Position numbers and translations under genes: made by a program
Source of the DNA: JAZDCZ01 sp046757925
GTDB taxonomy: Bacteria; Gemmatimonadota; Gemmatimonadetes; Gemmatimonadales; GWC2-71-9
NCBI GenBank assembly: GCA_046757925.1
Contig: JBHHZE010000041.1
Location: 1 to 31,648 of the forward strand
DNA length: 31,648 nucleotides
Direction of reading: 5' to 3'
Notes under the pieces: generated by a model
Databases searched by the model: none
The model's input: only the letters and a program-made list of their open reading frames with translations
Told to the model about the DNA's origin: nothing
Shown here: positions 1 to 8,640 of the stretch, one piece after another
Layout of the letters: the number at the start of each line of letters is the position of its first letter
Numbering within the stretch: position 1 is the first letter of the stretch

Positions 1-687
1 TTCTTTCATGTGACTTCGGCCAACATCGGAGACATTCCCGTCACGATCTCCCGTACCGGATATACCGGGGACCTGGGATACGAACTCTGGGTGCCGGCAG
101 AATGCGCCGCGCGGCTGTGGGATACATTGATCGCAGGCGGAACGCCATACGGCATTACACCTGCCGGGATGCTTGCACTCGATGTGGCGCGCATCGAGGC
201 GGGCCTCTTGCTGATCGATGTAGACTACGTGTCGGCGCAGAAGGCCTCGATCGAGAGCCAAAAGTCGTCACCCTACGAATTAGGTCTGGGATGGACGGTG
301 AAACTGAACAGCGATGGTTTCGTAGGACGCAGCGCGCTCGCCGCGGAGAAAGATCGCGGACCGGACTGGCAATTCTGCGGACTCGACATACAGTGGGACT
401 CACTCGAGCGACTGTATGGCGAAGTTGGGCTTCCACCCCGGCTCCCAACGGCCGCATGGCGAACCAGCACGCCGGTTTACACTGGTGGTGAACAGATCGG
501 GTATGCCACCAGTGGATGCTGGTCGCCGACACTGAAGAAATACATTGCTCTAGCACATATCGAGGCACAGCACGCCTGCATGGGTGGCGAGGTGTGGCTC
601 GAGGTCACCGTTGAGCATCGGCGCAAACAAGCGGCCGCGAAGATAGTAGAGACGCCGTTCTTCGATCCGGAGCGGAAACGTGGCTAG
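1..687 (+). CDS. GcvT-like aminomethyltransferase family protein, C-terminal part (5' truncated by window edge)
   Basis: The reading frame is open from the first base, so the true start lies upstream of the window; about 228 residues are visible. The segment around residues 16-28 (SRTGYTGDLGYELW) is the typical GcvT-family core motif, and the last ~100 residues look like the GcvT C-terminal barrel (ETPFFDPE near the end). The family transfers one-carbon units to tetrahydrofolate from glycine, sarcosine, dimethylglycine or similar methylated amines. The gene overlaps the next one by 8 bases (680-687), so the two are probably translationally coupled. Its neighbours are two FAD oxidoreductases and not other glycine-cleavage genes, so I infer demethylation of some small amine rather than the classical glycine cleavage T protein. 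The substrate cannot be read from the sequence. Confidence 0.85.
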   Translation, partial: FFHVTSANIGDIPVTISRTGYTGDLGYELWVPAECAARLWDTLIAGGTPYGITPAGMLALDVARIEAGLLLIDVDYVSAQKASIESQKSSPYELGLGWTVKLNSDGFVGRSALAAEKDRGPDWQFCGLDIQWDSLERLYGEVGLPPRLPTAAWRTSTPVYTGGEQIGYATSGCWSPTLKKYIALAHIEAQHACMGGEVWLEVTVEHRRKQAAAKIVETPFFDPERKRG

Positions 688-2275
688 CGCTGTCAACGGA
701 CCCCGTTACGATGTCCTGGTGATCGGAGGCGGACACAACGGGCTCGTGAACGCCGCCTACCTTGCCAGAGCCGGTAAGCGCGTACTCGTGTTGGAACGCC
801 GCGAGTTGGTGGGCGGGGCCGCGGTGACCGAAGAAATCTATCCCGGCTTCAAGTACTCGGTGTGCTCCTACGTAGTGAGCTTGCTCAGGCCGGAAATTAT
901 CCGGGAACTCGAGCTGGCACGTCACGGATTGGAGATCCTCCCGCTCGAGAGCACGTTCACTCCTCTGCCAAGCGGCGACCATCTGGTCCGCTGGGCAGAC
1001 CACGATCACACACGACAAGAACTCTACCGTCATTCACCTCGGGACGCCGACGCATATGATCGATTCGGCCAACTCATGTACCACCTGGCATTGGCGGTCA
1101 AGCCCATCCTTTCAATGGTGCCGCCCGACCTCACCTCGCTGAGCCCGCGAGAACTACGCAAGCTCTTGAAACTCGGCAAGCACTTCCATGACCTTGGCCC
1201 CGAAAAGTTCTACGCGCTCCACAAGTTGATGACCATGAGTTCGGCCGATTTCCTGGACGAGTGGTTCGAGACCGAGGCGCTCAAGGCGACGATGTCGGCA
1301 AGCGGCATAATCGGTACGTTCATGGGGCCGCGCTCCCCCGGGACGGCTTATGTTCTGTTGCACCACTACATGGGCGAGATCGACGGCGCACTGCGCGCGT
1401 GGGGCTTCGCCAGGGGCGGTACTGGGGCAGTTAGTGAGGCCATCGCCGGCGCCGCGGGCGAGTTGGGCGCCGAAATCCGCACCGCCGCCGCTGTCGCTGG
1501 AGTCATCGTCAAGAACGGCAGAGCCGTGGGTGTGCACCTGGCAGACGGCGAAGAAATACGCGCCAAGGTGGTGGTCTCCGCACTGGATCCCAAACGTACC
1601 TTCCTCAAGCTCGTCGCGAGCGAACACCTACCCGGCGAGTTCGTGAACGCTATTCGACGCTTCAACATCCGCGGCTCTTCCGGCAAGGTGAACCTGGCAT
1701 TGAGCGAGCTGCCTGACTTCAGTTGCCTGCCCGGAGTTGGACCCCATCTCCGTGGCGCTACCTCCATTAGCCCAAGCATCGACTATCTGGAGCACGCCTA
1801 CGACGACGCCAAGTATGGAAACTTTTCCCGTAGGCCGTTCATGGACATCATCATACCGTCGATGATCGACCCCACCATGGCACCGCCGGGCAAACACGTA
1901 ATGTCGATCTTCGTTCAGTACGCGCCCTATGCCCTCAATGGTGGATGGAACGACGAACGGCGCGACGCATTCGGTGATGTGGTCATCGATACACTGTCAC
2001 AGTACGCGCCGAACATCAAGCGAGCTATTCTACACCGTCAGGTTCTCACGCCCTCGGATCTCGAGGACATGATCGGACTCACCGAAGGCAACATCTTCCA
2101 TGGCGAACTCGGATTGAATCAGCTGTTCTTCTTGCGACCCGTGGCACCGTGGGCCCAATACAAGACTCCGCTGCGCAACTTTTACCAGTGCGGGTCGGGC
2201 ACGCACCCGGGCGGCGGGATCCTGGGCGCGCCCGGACGGCTAGCCGCCATGCGGATCCTGCGGGAGATGAAGTGA
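680..2275 (+). CDS. FAD-dependent oxidoreductase, phytoene desaturase / PYROXD2-like (copy 1)
   Basis: This 531-residue protein starts at a GTG inside the end of the GcvT-like gene. A dinucleotide-binding Rossmann motif lies at residues ~11-31 (VLVIGGGHNGLVNAAYLA), followed by the acidic residue and GG pair of the second strand (VLERRELVGGAAVTEE). The C-terminal FAD-binding signature is GSGTHPGGGILGAPG. This pattern belongs to the phytoene dehydrogenase-like branch of the amine oxidase superfamily that includes PYROXD2. Such proteins oxidise substrates with FAD; the substrate here is unknown. It overlaps the following paralog by 4 bases (GTGA), so the three-gene run is almost certainly one operon. 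Carotenoid desaturation is unlikely because no phytoene synthase or other carotenoid gene is nearby. Confidence 0.9.
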   Translation: MASAVNGPRYDVLVIGGGHNGLVNAAYLARAGKRVLVLERRELVGGAAVTEEIYPGFKYSVCSYVVSLLRPEIIRELELARHGLEILPLESTFTPLPSGDHLVRWADHDHTRQELYRHSPRDADAYDRFGQLMYHLALAVKPILSMVPPDLTSLSPRELRKLLKLGKHFHDLGPEKFYALHKLMTMSSADFLDEWFETEALKATMSASGIIGTFMGPRSPGTAYVLLHHYMGEIDGALRAWGFARGGTGAVSEAIAGAAGELGAEIRTAAAVAGVIVKNGRAVGVHLADGEEIRAKVVVSALDPKRTFLKLVASEHLPGEFVNAIRRFNIRGSSGKVNLALSELPDFSCLPGVGPHLRGATSISPSIDYLEHAYDDAKYGNFSRRPFMDIIIPSMIDPTMAPPGKHVMSIFVQYAPYALNGGWNDERRDAFGDVVIDTLSQYAPNIKRAILHRQVLTPSDLEDMIGLTEGNIFHGELGLNQLFFLRPVAPWAQYKTPLRNFYQCGSGTHPGGGILGAPGRLAAMRILREMK

Positions 2276-3867
2276 GCGGTCGCTACGACGCAATCGTGAT
2301 CGGTGCCGGCCACAACGGACTGGTGACCGCAGCATACCTGGCACGAGCCGGGATGGGAGTGCTGGTGCTCGAACAACGGGACAACGTGGGTGGAGCTGCA
2401 GTCACTCAGGAATTCCATCCCGGATTCAAGGTCGATTCCGGCGCGCATTGTCTGAGCGGGCTGCACCCAAACGTGGTCGAGGACCTCCGCCTCCGCGACA
2501 ACGGGTTGCGGTTCTCGTCACCCGAGCCAGCGGTTCTCGCTCCACTCCTCGACGGACGTCACCTCACCCTCTCGCGTGATTCAGTTCGAACTACTGCGGC
2601 GATCCGCGATTTCTCCGCGCGCGACGCCAACCGCTGGACCGAATTCACCTCGCTGGTCGGATCTATCACCAGTTTTTTGCGCACCGTGTATCGAACCACG
2701 CCGACCGGCTTTCCAGAGATCTCTCCACGAGATCTCTGGGGCTTGCTCCGGCTGGTACGAGGCCTCAGGGGGCTCGGCAAACGCCAAATGATGGAAGCGC
2801 TGCGCATATTGCCCATGCCGGTGGCCGAGTTCCTGGACGAGTGGTTTGAGACCGATGTGCTGAAGGGTGTACTGGGTGCGTCGGGCGTCACGGGTATCTT
2901 CCAGGGTCCGATGGCTGCAGGTACCAGCTACGTGCTAATGCATCAGCACGTCTGGAGCCCACGAGGCGTGATCCGGGGGCCGCAGTTCGTGCACGGCGGC
3001 ATAGGACACTTGACCGCTGCATTGGCTGAAGCCGCTCGCAAGAACGGTGCGGAGATTTCAACGGGGAGGGCCGTAGCGCGCATCGTAGTTGAGAACGAAA
3101 GCGCACTTGGCGTGATCGTCGAGGGCGGCGATATCATCAAGGCCGATCGCGTGATCTCCAGTGCAGACCCCAAGCGCACGTTCCTCAACCTCGTGGACGC
3201 AGGTCATTTCGACCCGGTGTTCTTAGACAAAGTGCACAACATCAAGTACCGAGGCGCATGCGCCAAGGTGCACTTGGCACTCGGAGAGCTACCCCAGTTT
3301 TCCTGTTTGGGGGGCAAAGGCCCGCACCTCGAAGGCATCATTTCGGTGAGCCCAAGCCTCGAGTATCTGGAGCGGGCCTACGACGATGCGAAGTACGGCG
3401 CGATGTCGCAGAAGCCGTATCTGGATATCGTGATTCCATCGTTGATGGATCCCACGCTAGCCCCCGCGGGTAGGCACGTGATGTCGATCTTCATGCAATA
3501 CGCTCCTTACAAGTTGAGGAACGAGGAATGGAACGATGCTAAACGACAGGAATTGGGCAACCTGGTCGTGAATACACTTACCGAGTACGTACCGAACCTC
3601 CCGTCCTGTATCCTGCACCGTCAGGTTTACAGTCCGGCCGACTTGGAGACGGTCTTTGGGCTTACCGAGGGCAATATCAACCACGGCGACCTCACACTCG
3701 ATCAACTCTTCTTCATGAGACCGGTTGCCGGCTGGGCTCGTTATCGCACGCCCATTGATGGCCTCTATTTGTGCGGCGCCGGTACTCATCCCGGGGGTGG
3801 CGTTACCGGTGCACCGGGATACAATGCAGCTCGTGAGGTGCTGCGGGACTCTAGGCGGAAGAAGTGA
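2272..3867 (+). CDS. FAD-dependent oxidoreductase, phytoene desaturase / PYROXD2-like (copy 2, tandem paralog)
   Basis: I chose the GTG at 2272, which overlaps the previous stop codon as GTGA and gives 531 residues, exactly the length of copy 1. The frame is also open about 120 bases further upstream, but that extension lies inside copy 1 and adds residues that do not resemble the family. The Rossmann motif is VIGAGHNGLVTAAYLARAG and the C-terminal FAD motif is GAGTHPGGGVTGAPG. The two copies align over their full length and share blocks such as EFLDEWFETD versus DFLDEWFETE and the SPSLEYLERAYDDAKYG region. They are therefore an old tandem duplication that kept length but diverged in sequence. 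They may act on related substrates or as a heteromer; that is inference. Confidence 0.9.
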   Translation: MSGRYDAIVIGAGHNGLVTAAYLARAGMGVLVLEQRDNVGGAAVTQEFHPGFKVDSGAHCLSGLHPNVVEDLRLRDNGLRFSSPEPAVLAPLLDGRHLTLSRDSVRTTAAIRDFSARDANRWTEFTSLVGSITSFLRTVYRTTPTGFPEISPRDLWGLLRLVRGLRGLGKRQMMEALRILPMPVAEFLDEWFETDVLKGVLGASGVTGIFQGPMAAGTSYVLMHQHVWSPRGVIRGPQFVHGGIGHLTAALAEAARKNGAEISTGRAVARIVVENESALGVIVEGGDIIKADRVISSADPKRTFLNLVDAGHFDPVFLDKVHNIKYRGACAKVHLALGELPQFSCLGGKGPHLEGIISVSPSLEYLERAYDDAKYGAMSQKPYLDIVIPSLMDPTLAPAGRHVMSIFMQYAPYKLRNEEWNDAKRQELGNLVVNTLTEYVPNLPSCILHRQVYSPADLETVFGLTEGNINHGDLTLDQLFFMRPVAGWARYRTPIDGLYLCGAGTHPGGGVTGAPGYNAAREVLRDSRRKK

Positions 3868-3892
3868 GCACGAAAAGCATGAAAGAGAGTTG

Positions 3893-5896
3893 ATGATGGT
3901 TCTCCAGACGGTACACTTCGCGATGTTACTATCAGTCTGCGCGGCAGGCGTGGGCTCCGCATTCGCTCAATCGAATGACGTGCGACGGAGACCGATACCC
4001 TATCCGCTAGTACCTCCCAGGAGCTTCCAGCAGGCCGTGGTGCAGGGTACTAGAACCACAACCGGCAAGCCCGGGCCAGGCTATTGGCAGCAGTGGACCA
4101 CCTACACTCTCCGCGCTCGCCTAATCCCGGACCAACAACAGCTGTCGGGACGCGGCCGTCTGGTTTATCACAACCGTTCGCCCGCCCAGCTTCCATTCGT
4201 AGCACTCCAGTTGCTCCAGAACCTGCACGCTGCAGGAGCGCAGCGCGGCGAACAACAGGAGGTGACGGGTGGAATGCAGATCGGTCGGGTCAATGTCGCG
4301 GGGCAGGACCTCCACCAGATCTCCAATCCACGTGAAGGAGCCGGTTATGTGATCGACGGGACCAACATGATCGTGCTGCTATCACAGCCGTTGCCGAGTG
4401 GTGACTCGGTGGCGATCGAGATGGAATGGGCGTTCAGGATTCCCCAACAGGGAGCAAGCGCCCGTATGGGATTCAGCGGTGGCAACCTGTTTCATATCGC
4501 CTACTGGTATCCCCAACCCGCCGTCTACGGAGACATACAGAACTTTTCATCCGTAGCAGGCTTCTCCGGATGGGAGCTCGATCCCTTTATCGGCAATTCA
4601 GAGTTCTACTCTGATTTCGGTACTTACGATCTCACGGTCGAAGCACCCGAGGGCTGGGTCATAGCCGCCACCGGAACGTTACAGAACCCCGAAGAGGTGT
4701 TGCCCCAAACCATCATCGAACGGATGAACCGGGCCGCTGCAAGTGATGACGTGGTACACGTCCTCACTCGAGCCGACTTCGGTTCCGGTAACGCCACGCT
4801 CACATCCGACGACGGGTACTTGAAATGGCGATTCCGTAGTGACAGCGTGCGGGACGTCGTGTTCAGCGCCACCTCGGAGTCGCTGTGGGATGCAGCCCGG
4901 ACGCCGGTGGGAGACCGGGACGGTGACGGGACTACCGATTACGCCACCGTCAATACGTTCTGGCGGGCTTCGGCCCCCAAGTGGAGCAAAGCCTGGCGGT
5001 TCGCCCAGCACAGCATCGACTTTCTGTCCCGCTGGACAACGCTGCCCTACCCTTGGCCTCACATGACGGTAGTCGAGGGCAACGGCATAATCGGCGGCGG
5101 TATGGAGTTTCCGATGATGACGCTGGTAGGTGGATATCTGCAGCGTGGTGAGGAAGAGCTATACAGCGTAATCGCTCACGAGCTCGGTCACATGTGGTTC
5201 CCGATGATCATCAACAGTGACGAGCGCAGGTATGCGTGGATCGACGAAGGTACGACCGAGTTCAACACGACCCAGGCCGAGAACGAGTTCTATCCCAACG
5301 CAGAGCACGAGGAGAACGAGCGCACCCAGTATCTCCAGGTTGCCAAGCTGGGGCTCGAAGGGGAACTGATGCGGCGCAGTGACTACCACTACTCACAGGC
5401 GGCTTACGGTACGGCATCATATGCAAAACCCGCATCCGTTTTGATCGCGCTCCGCGGTTTACTGGGCAAGGAAACCTTCGAGCGGGGCTTCCACACATTT
5501 GTTCACGACTGGGCCTTCAAGCACCCCACCCCTTGGGATCTATTCAACACGTTCAACAGGGTGGCCGGCAAGAATCTCGATTGGTTCTGGCGGACGTGGT
5601 ACTACGAGACATGGACGCTCGACCAAGCGGTGGCAACCGTCCGACCTGGTTCCCGCGAGACGCTGATCGTGATCGAGGATATGGGTGCCGCCCCCATGCC
5701 TGCACGCATCACCATCACCCATGCGAACGGTGAGACCACTGTGGCGGAGGTGCCGGTAGAGACGTGGCTCGAGGGTAAGACTACTGCGGAATTGATGGTC
5801 CCGTCCGAGTCACCGGTGGTGCGCGTGGAGATAGATGCGGCGCACGAGTTTCCGGACACCGACAGAACGAACAACGTGTGGGACAGGGATCGCTGA
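3893..5896 (+). CDS. Secreted M1-family zinc metallopeptidase (aminopeptidase-like)
   Basis: Two adjacent ATGs at 3893 and 3896 follow a purine-rich GAAAGAGAG; I use the first, giving 667 residues. The open frame extends upstream into the preceding gene, but that part does not look coding. Residues ~1-26 form a signal peptide ending in AFAQ, so the enzyme should be exported. The M1 zinc site is complete: HELGH at residues 429-433 and the third ligand Glu452 with the standard 18-residue spacing, followed by GTTEF. The upstream GGGMEFP at ~401-407 replaces the exopeptidase GAMEN motif, as is common in this secreted bacterial subgroup. A catalytic Tyr is likely in the segment SQAAYGTASYAKPA. It starts 25 bases after the oxidoreductase pair and may share their transcript. 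Confidence 0.92.
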   Translation: MMVLQTVHFAMLLSVCAAGVGSAFAQSNDVRRRPIPYPLVPPRSFQQAVVQGTRTTTGKPGPGYWQQWTTYTLRARLIPDQQQLSGRGRLVYHNRSPAQLPFVALQLLQNLHAAGAQRGEQQEVTGGMQIGRVNVAGQDLHQISNPREGAGYVIDGTNMIVLLSQPLPSGDSVAIEMEWAFRIPQQGASARMGFSGGNLFHIAYWYPQPAVYGDIQNFSSVAGFSGWELDPFIGNSEFYSDFGTYDLTVEAPEGWVIAATGTLQNPEEVLPQTIIERMNRAAASDDVVHVLTRADFGSGNATLTSDDGYLKWRFRSDSVRDVVFSATSESLWDAARTPVGDRDGDGTTDYATVNTFWRASAPKWSKAWRFAQHSIDFLSRWTTLPYPWPHMTVVEGNGIIGGGMEFPMMTLVGGYLQRGEEELYSVIAHELGHMWFPMIINSDERRYAWIDEGTTEFNTTQAENEFYPNAEHEENERTQYLQVAKLGLEGELMRRSDYHYSQAAYGTASYAKPASVLIALRGLLGKETFERGFHTFVHDWAFKHPTPWDLFNTFNRVAGKNLDWFWRTWYYETWTLDQAVATVRPGSRETLIVIEDMGAAPMPARITITHANGETTVAEVPVETWLEGKTTAELMVPSESPVVRVEIDAAHEFPDTDRTNNVWDRDR

Positions 5897-5924
5897 TGAC
5901 GGATGCCCTTTTCCCTACTTCCCG

Positions 5925-7142
5925 CTACCCGTTTAGCATCCCGAACACATCGGCCACCTGCTCGTAGCCCGTCCGCAGCAGAAACGCCGAGTTCTTGCCG
6001 TAGCTCTTCATGCCGAGTATGAAGTAGTTGGGCTCGGGGTTGATCAGCACCTCTGGCCCGAACCCACCAAGTGACAGGCAATCCGCAGGTCCGTCTCCGC
6101 TCGCCGCCATGAGCGCGGCCGATACCTTTATTGGTCCACGTGACGCATAGCACTCGTGGATCTGCAATTGGCGGTAGAGGCTGTCGTCGGGCTCGAAACC
6201 GACGTTGGCGATGATGCGATCGAACGATCGAGTGTGGACCCTGGTTCCGTTTCTCAGTCCCACCGTGAACGGGCCATCCGGTTGCGGGCGCTCTATCGAT
6301 ACGACCTCTACATCACATTCCCAGAGACACCCCGGCGGCGGATCTACTGCAAGAGCGTTCGCCCGCCGCGTGATGTCGTCGCGGGCTGGGAGTGGATCAT
6401 CGGACAGCGGGGCCACCGGATAGGGCATCTTACCCCGGGTCGCCCAGTGAAACGTGGAGTCTGGATGTTGCTCAGCCAAACGAGCCAATGATAGCACCGA
6501 TGTCGCCGCCGAATAGCCGTCGCCGACAACGAGTGTATGTTTGCCGGCATATGAATGTCGGTCCGCGCCCAATATGTCTGGCAATCCGTATGCTATCTCA
6601 CTTCTGAAGCGCCGCTCACCCAGCGCTGCGCCGCCGCCGGGTCCAAGCCAGCTTGGATTGCCATATGTGCCGCTGCAATCGAAGACGATCTCGGCCTCGT
6701 ATACGTGCTCTACACCTTCAGTCTCGCACAGAATTCGGAAGCAGTCGCGAGCCCGCTCGGATTCACCAATCGCCTCGCCTTTCAACAGGTGATTCCTACT
6801 GACGCTTATCACGGTAGTCGCGGTCTCGACAGTTACCAGCCGGCCCACAGCTTCTCCGAGCGGCACGAGGAAACGCGCATGGAACTCGGCACCGGTCAGG
6901 AAATCTTCGTCGTCAGGAAGCACCACACCATGTTCGCCCAACACCCGCAGTCCTTCCGTACCGGCATTCATTCCGAAAGGTGTGAAAAGTTGGACGTGGC
7001 CCCAATCCAAGACGTGTTGCCCCAGATCGCCACGTTCCAGCACGACGGTGGAATAACCTCGGCTCGAGGCCGCAGCTGCCACCTCCAACCCAACCGGACC
7101 GGCACCTATTATGGCCAAACGGAACATTGAATCACTGGTCAT
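5925..7142 (-). CDS. FAD/NAD(P)-dependent oxidoreductase (two-Rossmann flavoprotein)
   Basis: The protein has about 405 residues from the ATG at 7142, which has AGGTG about 9 bases upstream; a GTG at 7154 and an ATG at 7127 are alternatives. An N-terminal FAD-binding motif (IIGAGPVGLEVAAAA) begins about 10 residues in. A second nucleotide-binding motif (VVGDGYSAATSVL) lies near the middle. This two-dinucleotide arrangement is typical of pyridine nucleotide-disulfide reductase-like and flavin monooxygenase-like proteins. I see no CxxC redox pair of thioredoxin reductase. The C-terminal part (YFILGMKSYGKNSAF) resembles the closing FAD segment. It lies 43 bases downstream of the desaturase gene on the same strand, so the two may be co-transcribed. 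The substrate is unknown. Confidence 0.8.
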   Translation of the reverse strand: MTSDSMFRLAIIGAGPVGLEVAAAASSRGYSTVVLERGDLGQHVLDWGHVQLFTPFGMNAGTEGLRVLGEHGVVLPDDEDFLTGAEFHARFLVPLGEAVGRLVTVETATTVISVSRNHLLKGEAIGESERARDCFRILCETEGVEHVYEAEIVFDCSGTYGNPSWLGPGGGAALGERRFRSEIAYGLPDILGADRHSYAGKHTLVVGDGYSAATSVLSLARLAEQHPDSTFHWATRGKMPYPVAPLSDDPLPARDDITRRANALAVDPPPGCLWECDVEVVSIERPQPDGPFTVGLRNGTRVHTRSFDRIIANVGFEPDDSLYRQLQIHECYASRGPIKVSAALMAASGDGPADCLSLGGFGPEVLINPEPNYFILGMKSYGKNSAFLLRTGYEQVADVFGMLNG

Positions 7143-7197
7143 TCGCGCAGACACCTACGTTTCAACAAGATCCCGCAGTTCAACGTTCCACTGGGTC

Positions 7198-7965
7198 CTA
7201 CTGCTCCACCTCAGTCGGACGTGGATCCCCTCGCAATATCCTTGTCGCGAACCAGTGACCGGGGTCGAACTTCGCTGGCCTGAAGGTGCTACTGGCCGGC
7301 CGGTAGTGGTGGTAGTTGTGTCCCAACGACTCGCCGCCCACGTAATATCCAAACAGGGTCTGCCAAAAACCCCGAGCATCCGTACCGAGATTCTCATGCG
7401 GCCGTTCGCCGTGCGTGTGACCTACGGAGTTCACATAACCTGATCCAAGCATGTACGGAACGATCCGGGCCAACCAGAAGGCCAGCGTAACGGGCCCGAA
7501 CAAGACGCTCAGAATCAATTGCAGGTAGAAGTTGCCGTTGGCGATTGCCGGACGGTCGAGGAAATGCAACACTCTTTCCTTCTGGAATCTCCGCAGATAC
7601 CGCGTCTCTGCCATCTTCATATTGCCGCGGTACCACTCTGGCACGTAGTACCAGGTGAAGAGAAACACGTGCCAGAACCCTTTGAAGATCGGCGCGTGTG
7701 GATCTTCCGCGGTATCGGAGGTCGCATGGTGATGCAGGTGAGCCGCAACCCACGAAAGCGGCGGGACGCACTCTGTGAGCCATAACCAGGCAGCGACTGT
7801 TCTCGTGAGCCATGCAGGATACGAGATCGCCTTGTGACAAATTCCGCGGTGCAACACCGAACTGGTCAAGTAAAGATTGAAAACCGTCAAGGCCAAACCT
7901 GCGCCGAGTGCAGCGGCTACAAGCGGCCAGCTAGGGCCAGTCCAGATGCTAAGATACTGTTCCAC
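7198..7965 (-). CDS. Membrane fatty acid desaturase (acyl-CoA delta-9 type)
   Basis: This is a 255-residue membrane protein starting at GTG with GAGGT 6 bases upstream. The three histidine clusters that bind the di-iron centre are all present: HRGICH at 39-44, HLHHH at 76-80 and HNYHH at 216-220. Hydrophobic segments around residues 13-33, 52-70 and 145-172 fit a four-helix desaturase. The arrangement matches the stearoyl-CoA desaturase group, which introduces a cis double bond into saturated acyl chains using oxygen and electrons from a redox partner. The neighbouring flavoprotein at 5925-7142 could supply electrons, but this is only suggested by position. The protein is shorter than many family members, mainly at the ends, and no key histidine is missing. 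Confidence 0.92.
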   Translation of the reverse strand: MEQYLSIWTGPSWPLVAAALGAGLALTVFNLYLTSSVLHRGICHKAISYPAWLTRTVAAWLWLTECVPPLSWVAAHLHHHATSDTAEDPHAPIFKGFWHVFLFTWYYVPEWYRGNMKMAETRYLRRFQKERVLHFLDRPAIANGNFYLQLILSVLFGPVTLAFWLARIVPYMLGSGYVNSVGHTHGERPHENLGTDARGFWQTLFGYYVGGESLGHNYHHYRPASSTFRPAKFDPGHWFATRILRGDPRPTEVEQ

Positions 7966-8084
7966 GTATTACCTCAAGTATGAAGATGCTCTGCAGAAAC
8001 AGGCGGGCGATCTGCCGGATTCATATAACCTTTGAAGTTAACACTGTTTGACCCAATAGAACAGGTATCACCTCCCCAGTGGTT

Positions 8085-8537
8085 CTACTTCGTTCCGAGC
8101 AACTCCACATCAAAAACGAGTGTTGCGTTGGGCGGAATATCCGGCGGAGCCCCTCGTCCACCGTATCCCAAGTCTCCCGGAATAACCAGTTTGCGCTTTC
8201 CGCCCACCTTCATACCGGCAACACCCTCATCCCAACCAGCGATCACCATACCCACCCCCAACCTGAACTCGAACGGCTGACCGCGGTCCACACTACTGTC
8301 GAACTTCGTACCATCCGTGAGCCAGCCCGTGTAATGTACCGAGACCGTGTTGCCAGCCAAGGCCTCCGCACCGTCGCCCACGGTCAGTTCTTGATACCGC
8401 AATCCGGACGGTGTCTCAATTAAGGCATCTAGGTCCACTCCCAGTTCCTCCGCAAATGAGTCTGTCTTGGATCCTCCGCCATCATTGGCGCATGCACCGA
8501 CCACGAGCGCAAGCACCATCACAAACAATTGTCGCAT
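8085..8537 (-). CDS. FKBP-type peptidyl-prolyl cis-trans isomerase, lipoprotein
   Basis: The gene encodes 150 residues starting at ATG with GGAGG 4 bases upstream. Residues 1-16 form a lipoprotein signal peptide with Cys16 in VVGAC as the likely lipidated residue. The C-terminal ~105 residues are one FKBP domain with its usual motifs: VSVHYTGWLTDGTKFDSS, the active-site VIAGWDEGV and GYGGRGAPPDIPPNATLVF. FKBP proteins catalyse prolyl isomerisation and help fold exported proteins, here probably on the periplasmic face of a membrane. The 119 bases between this gene and the desaturase hold no convincing terminator. The upstream 103 bases are a divergent promoter region shared with the TolB-like gene. 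Confidence 0.93.
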   Translation of the reverse strand: MRQLFVMVLALVVGACANDGGGSKTDSFAEELGVDLDALIETPSGLRYQELTVGDGAEALAGNTVSVHYTGWLTDGTKFDSSVDRGQPFEFRLGVGMVIAGWDEGVAGMKVGGKRKLVIPGDLGYGGRGAPPDIPPNATLVFDVELLGTK

Positions 8538-8640
8538 TCAACCTCCACGTGTTCACAGTTCCGATTGACATGACTATCCGCGCCACACATCTTGCTCTAT
8601 CCCGCTCACCACGTACTAAGTCGCTCTAAGGATAACCGCA

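Noticed and set aside
2149..2271. N-terminal extension of the second FAD oxidoreductase
   Set aside because: It lies within copy 1 and reads as shadow sequence; the GTG at 2272 gives the paralog's exact length.
6555..7130. 191-residue plus-strand ORF
   Set aside because: It is antisense to the flavoprotein gene, whose motifs are clear on the minus strand.
8064..8077. A second long Shine-Dalgarno-like site (GGGGAGGTGATACC on the minus strand) downstream of the FKBP gene
   Set aside because: No ATG, GTG or TTG lies at suitable spacing, and the match to the 16S tail is interrupted, so no start can be supported.
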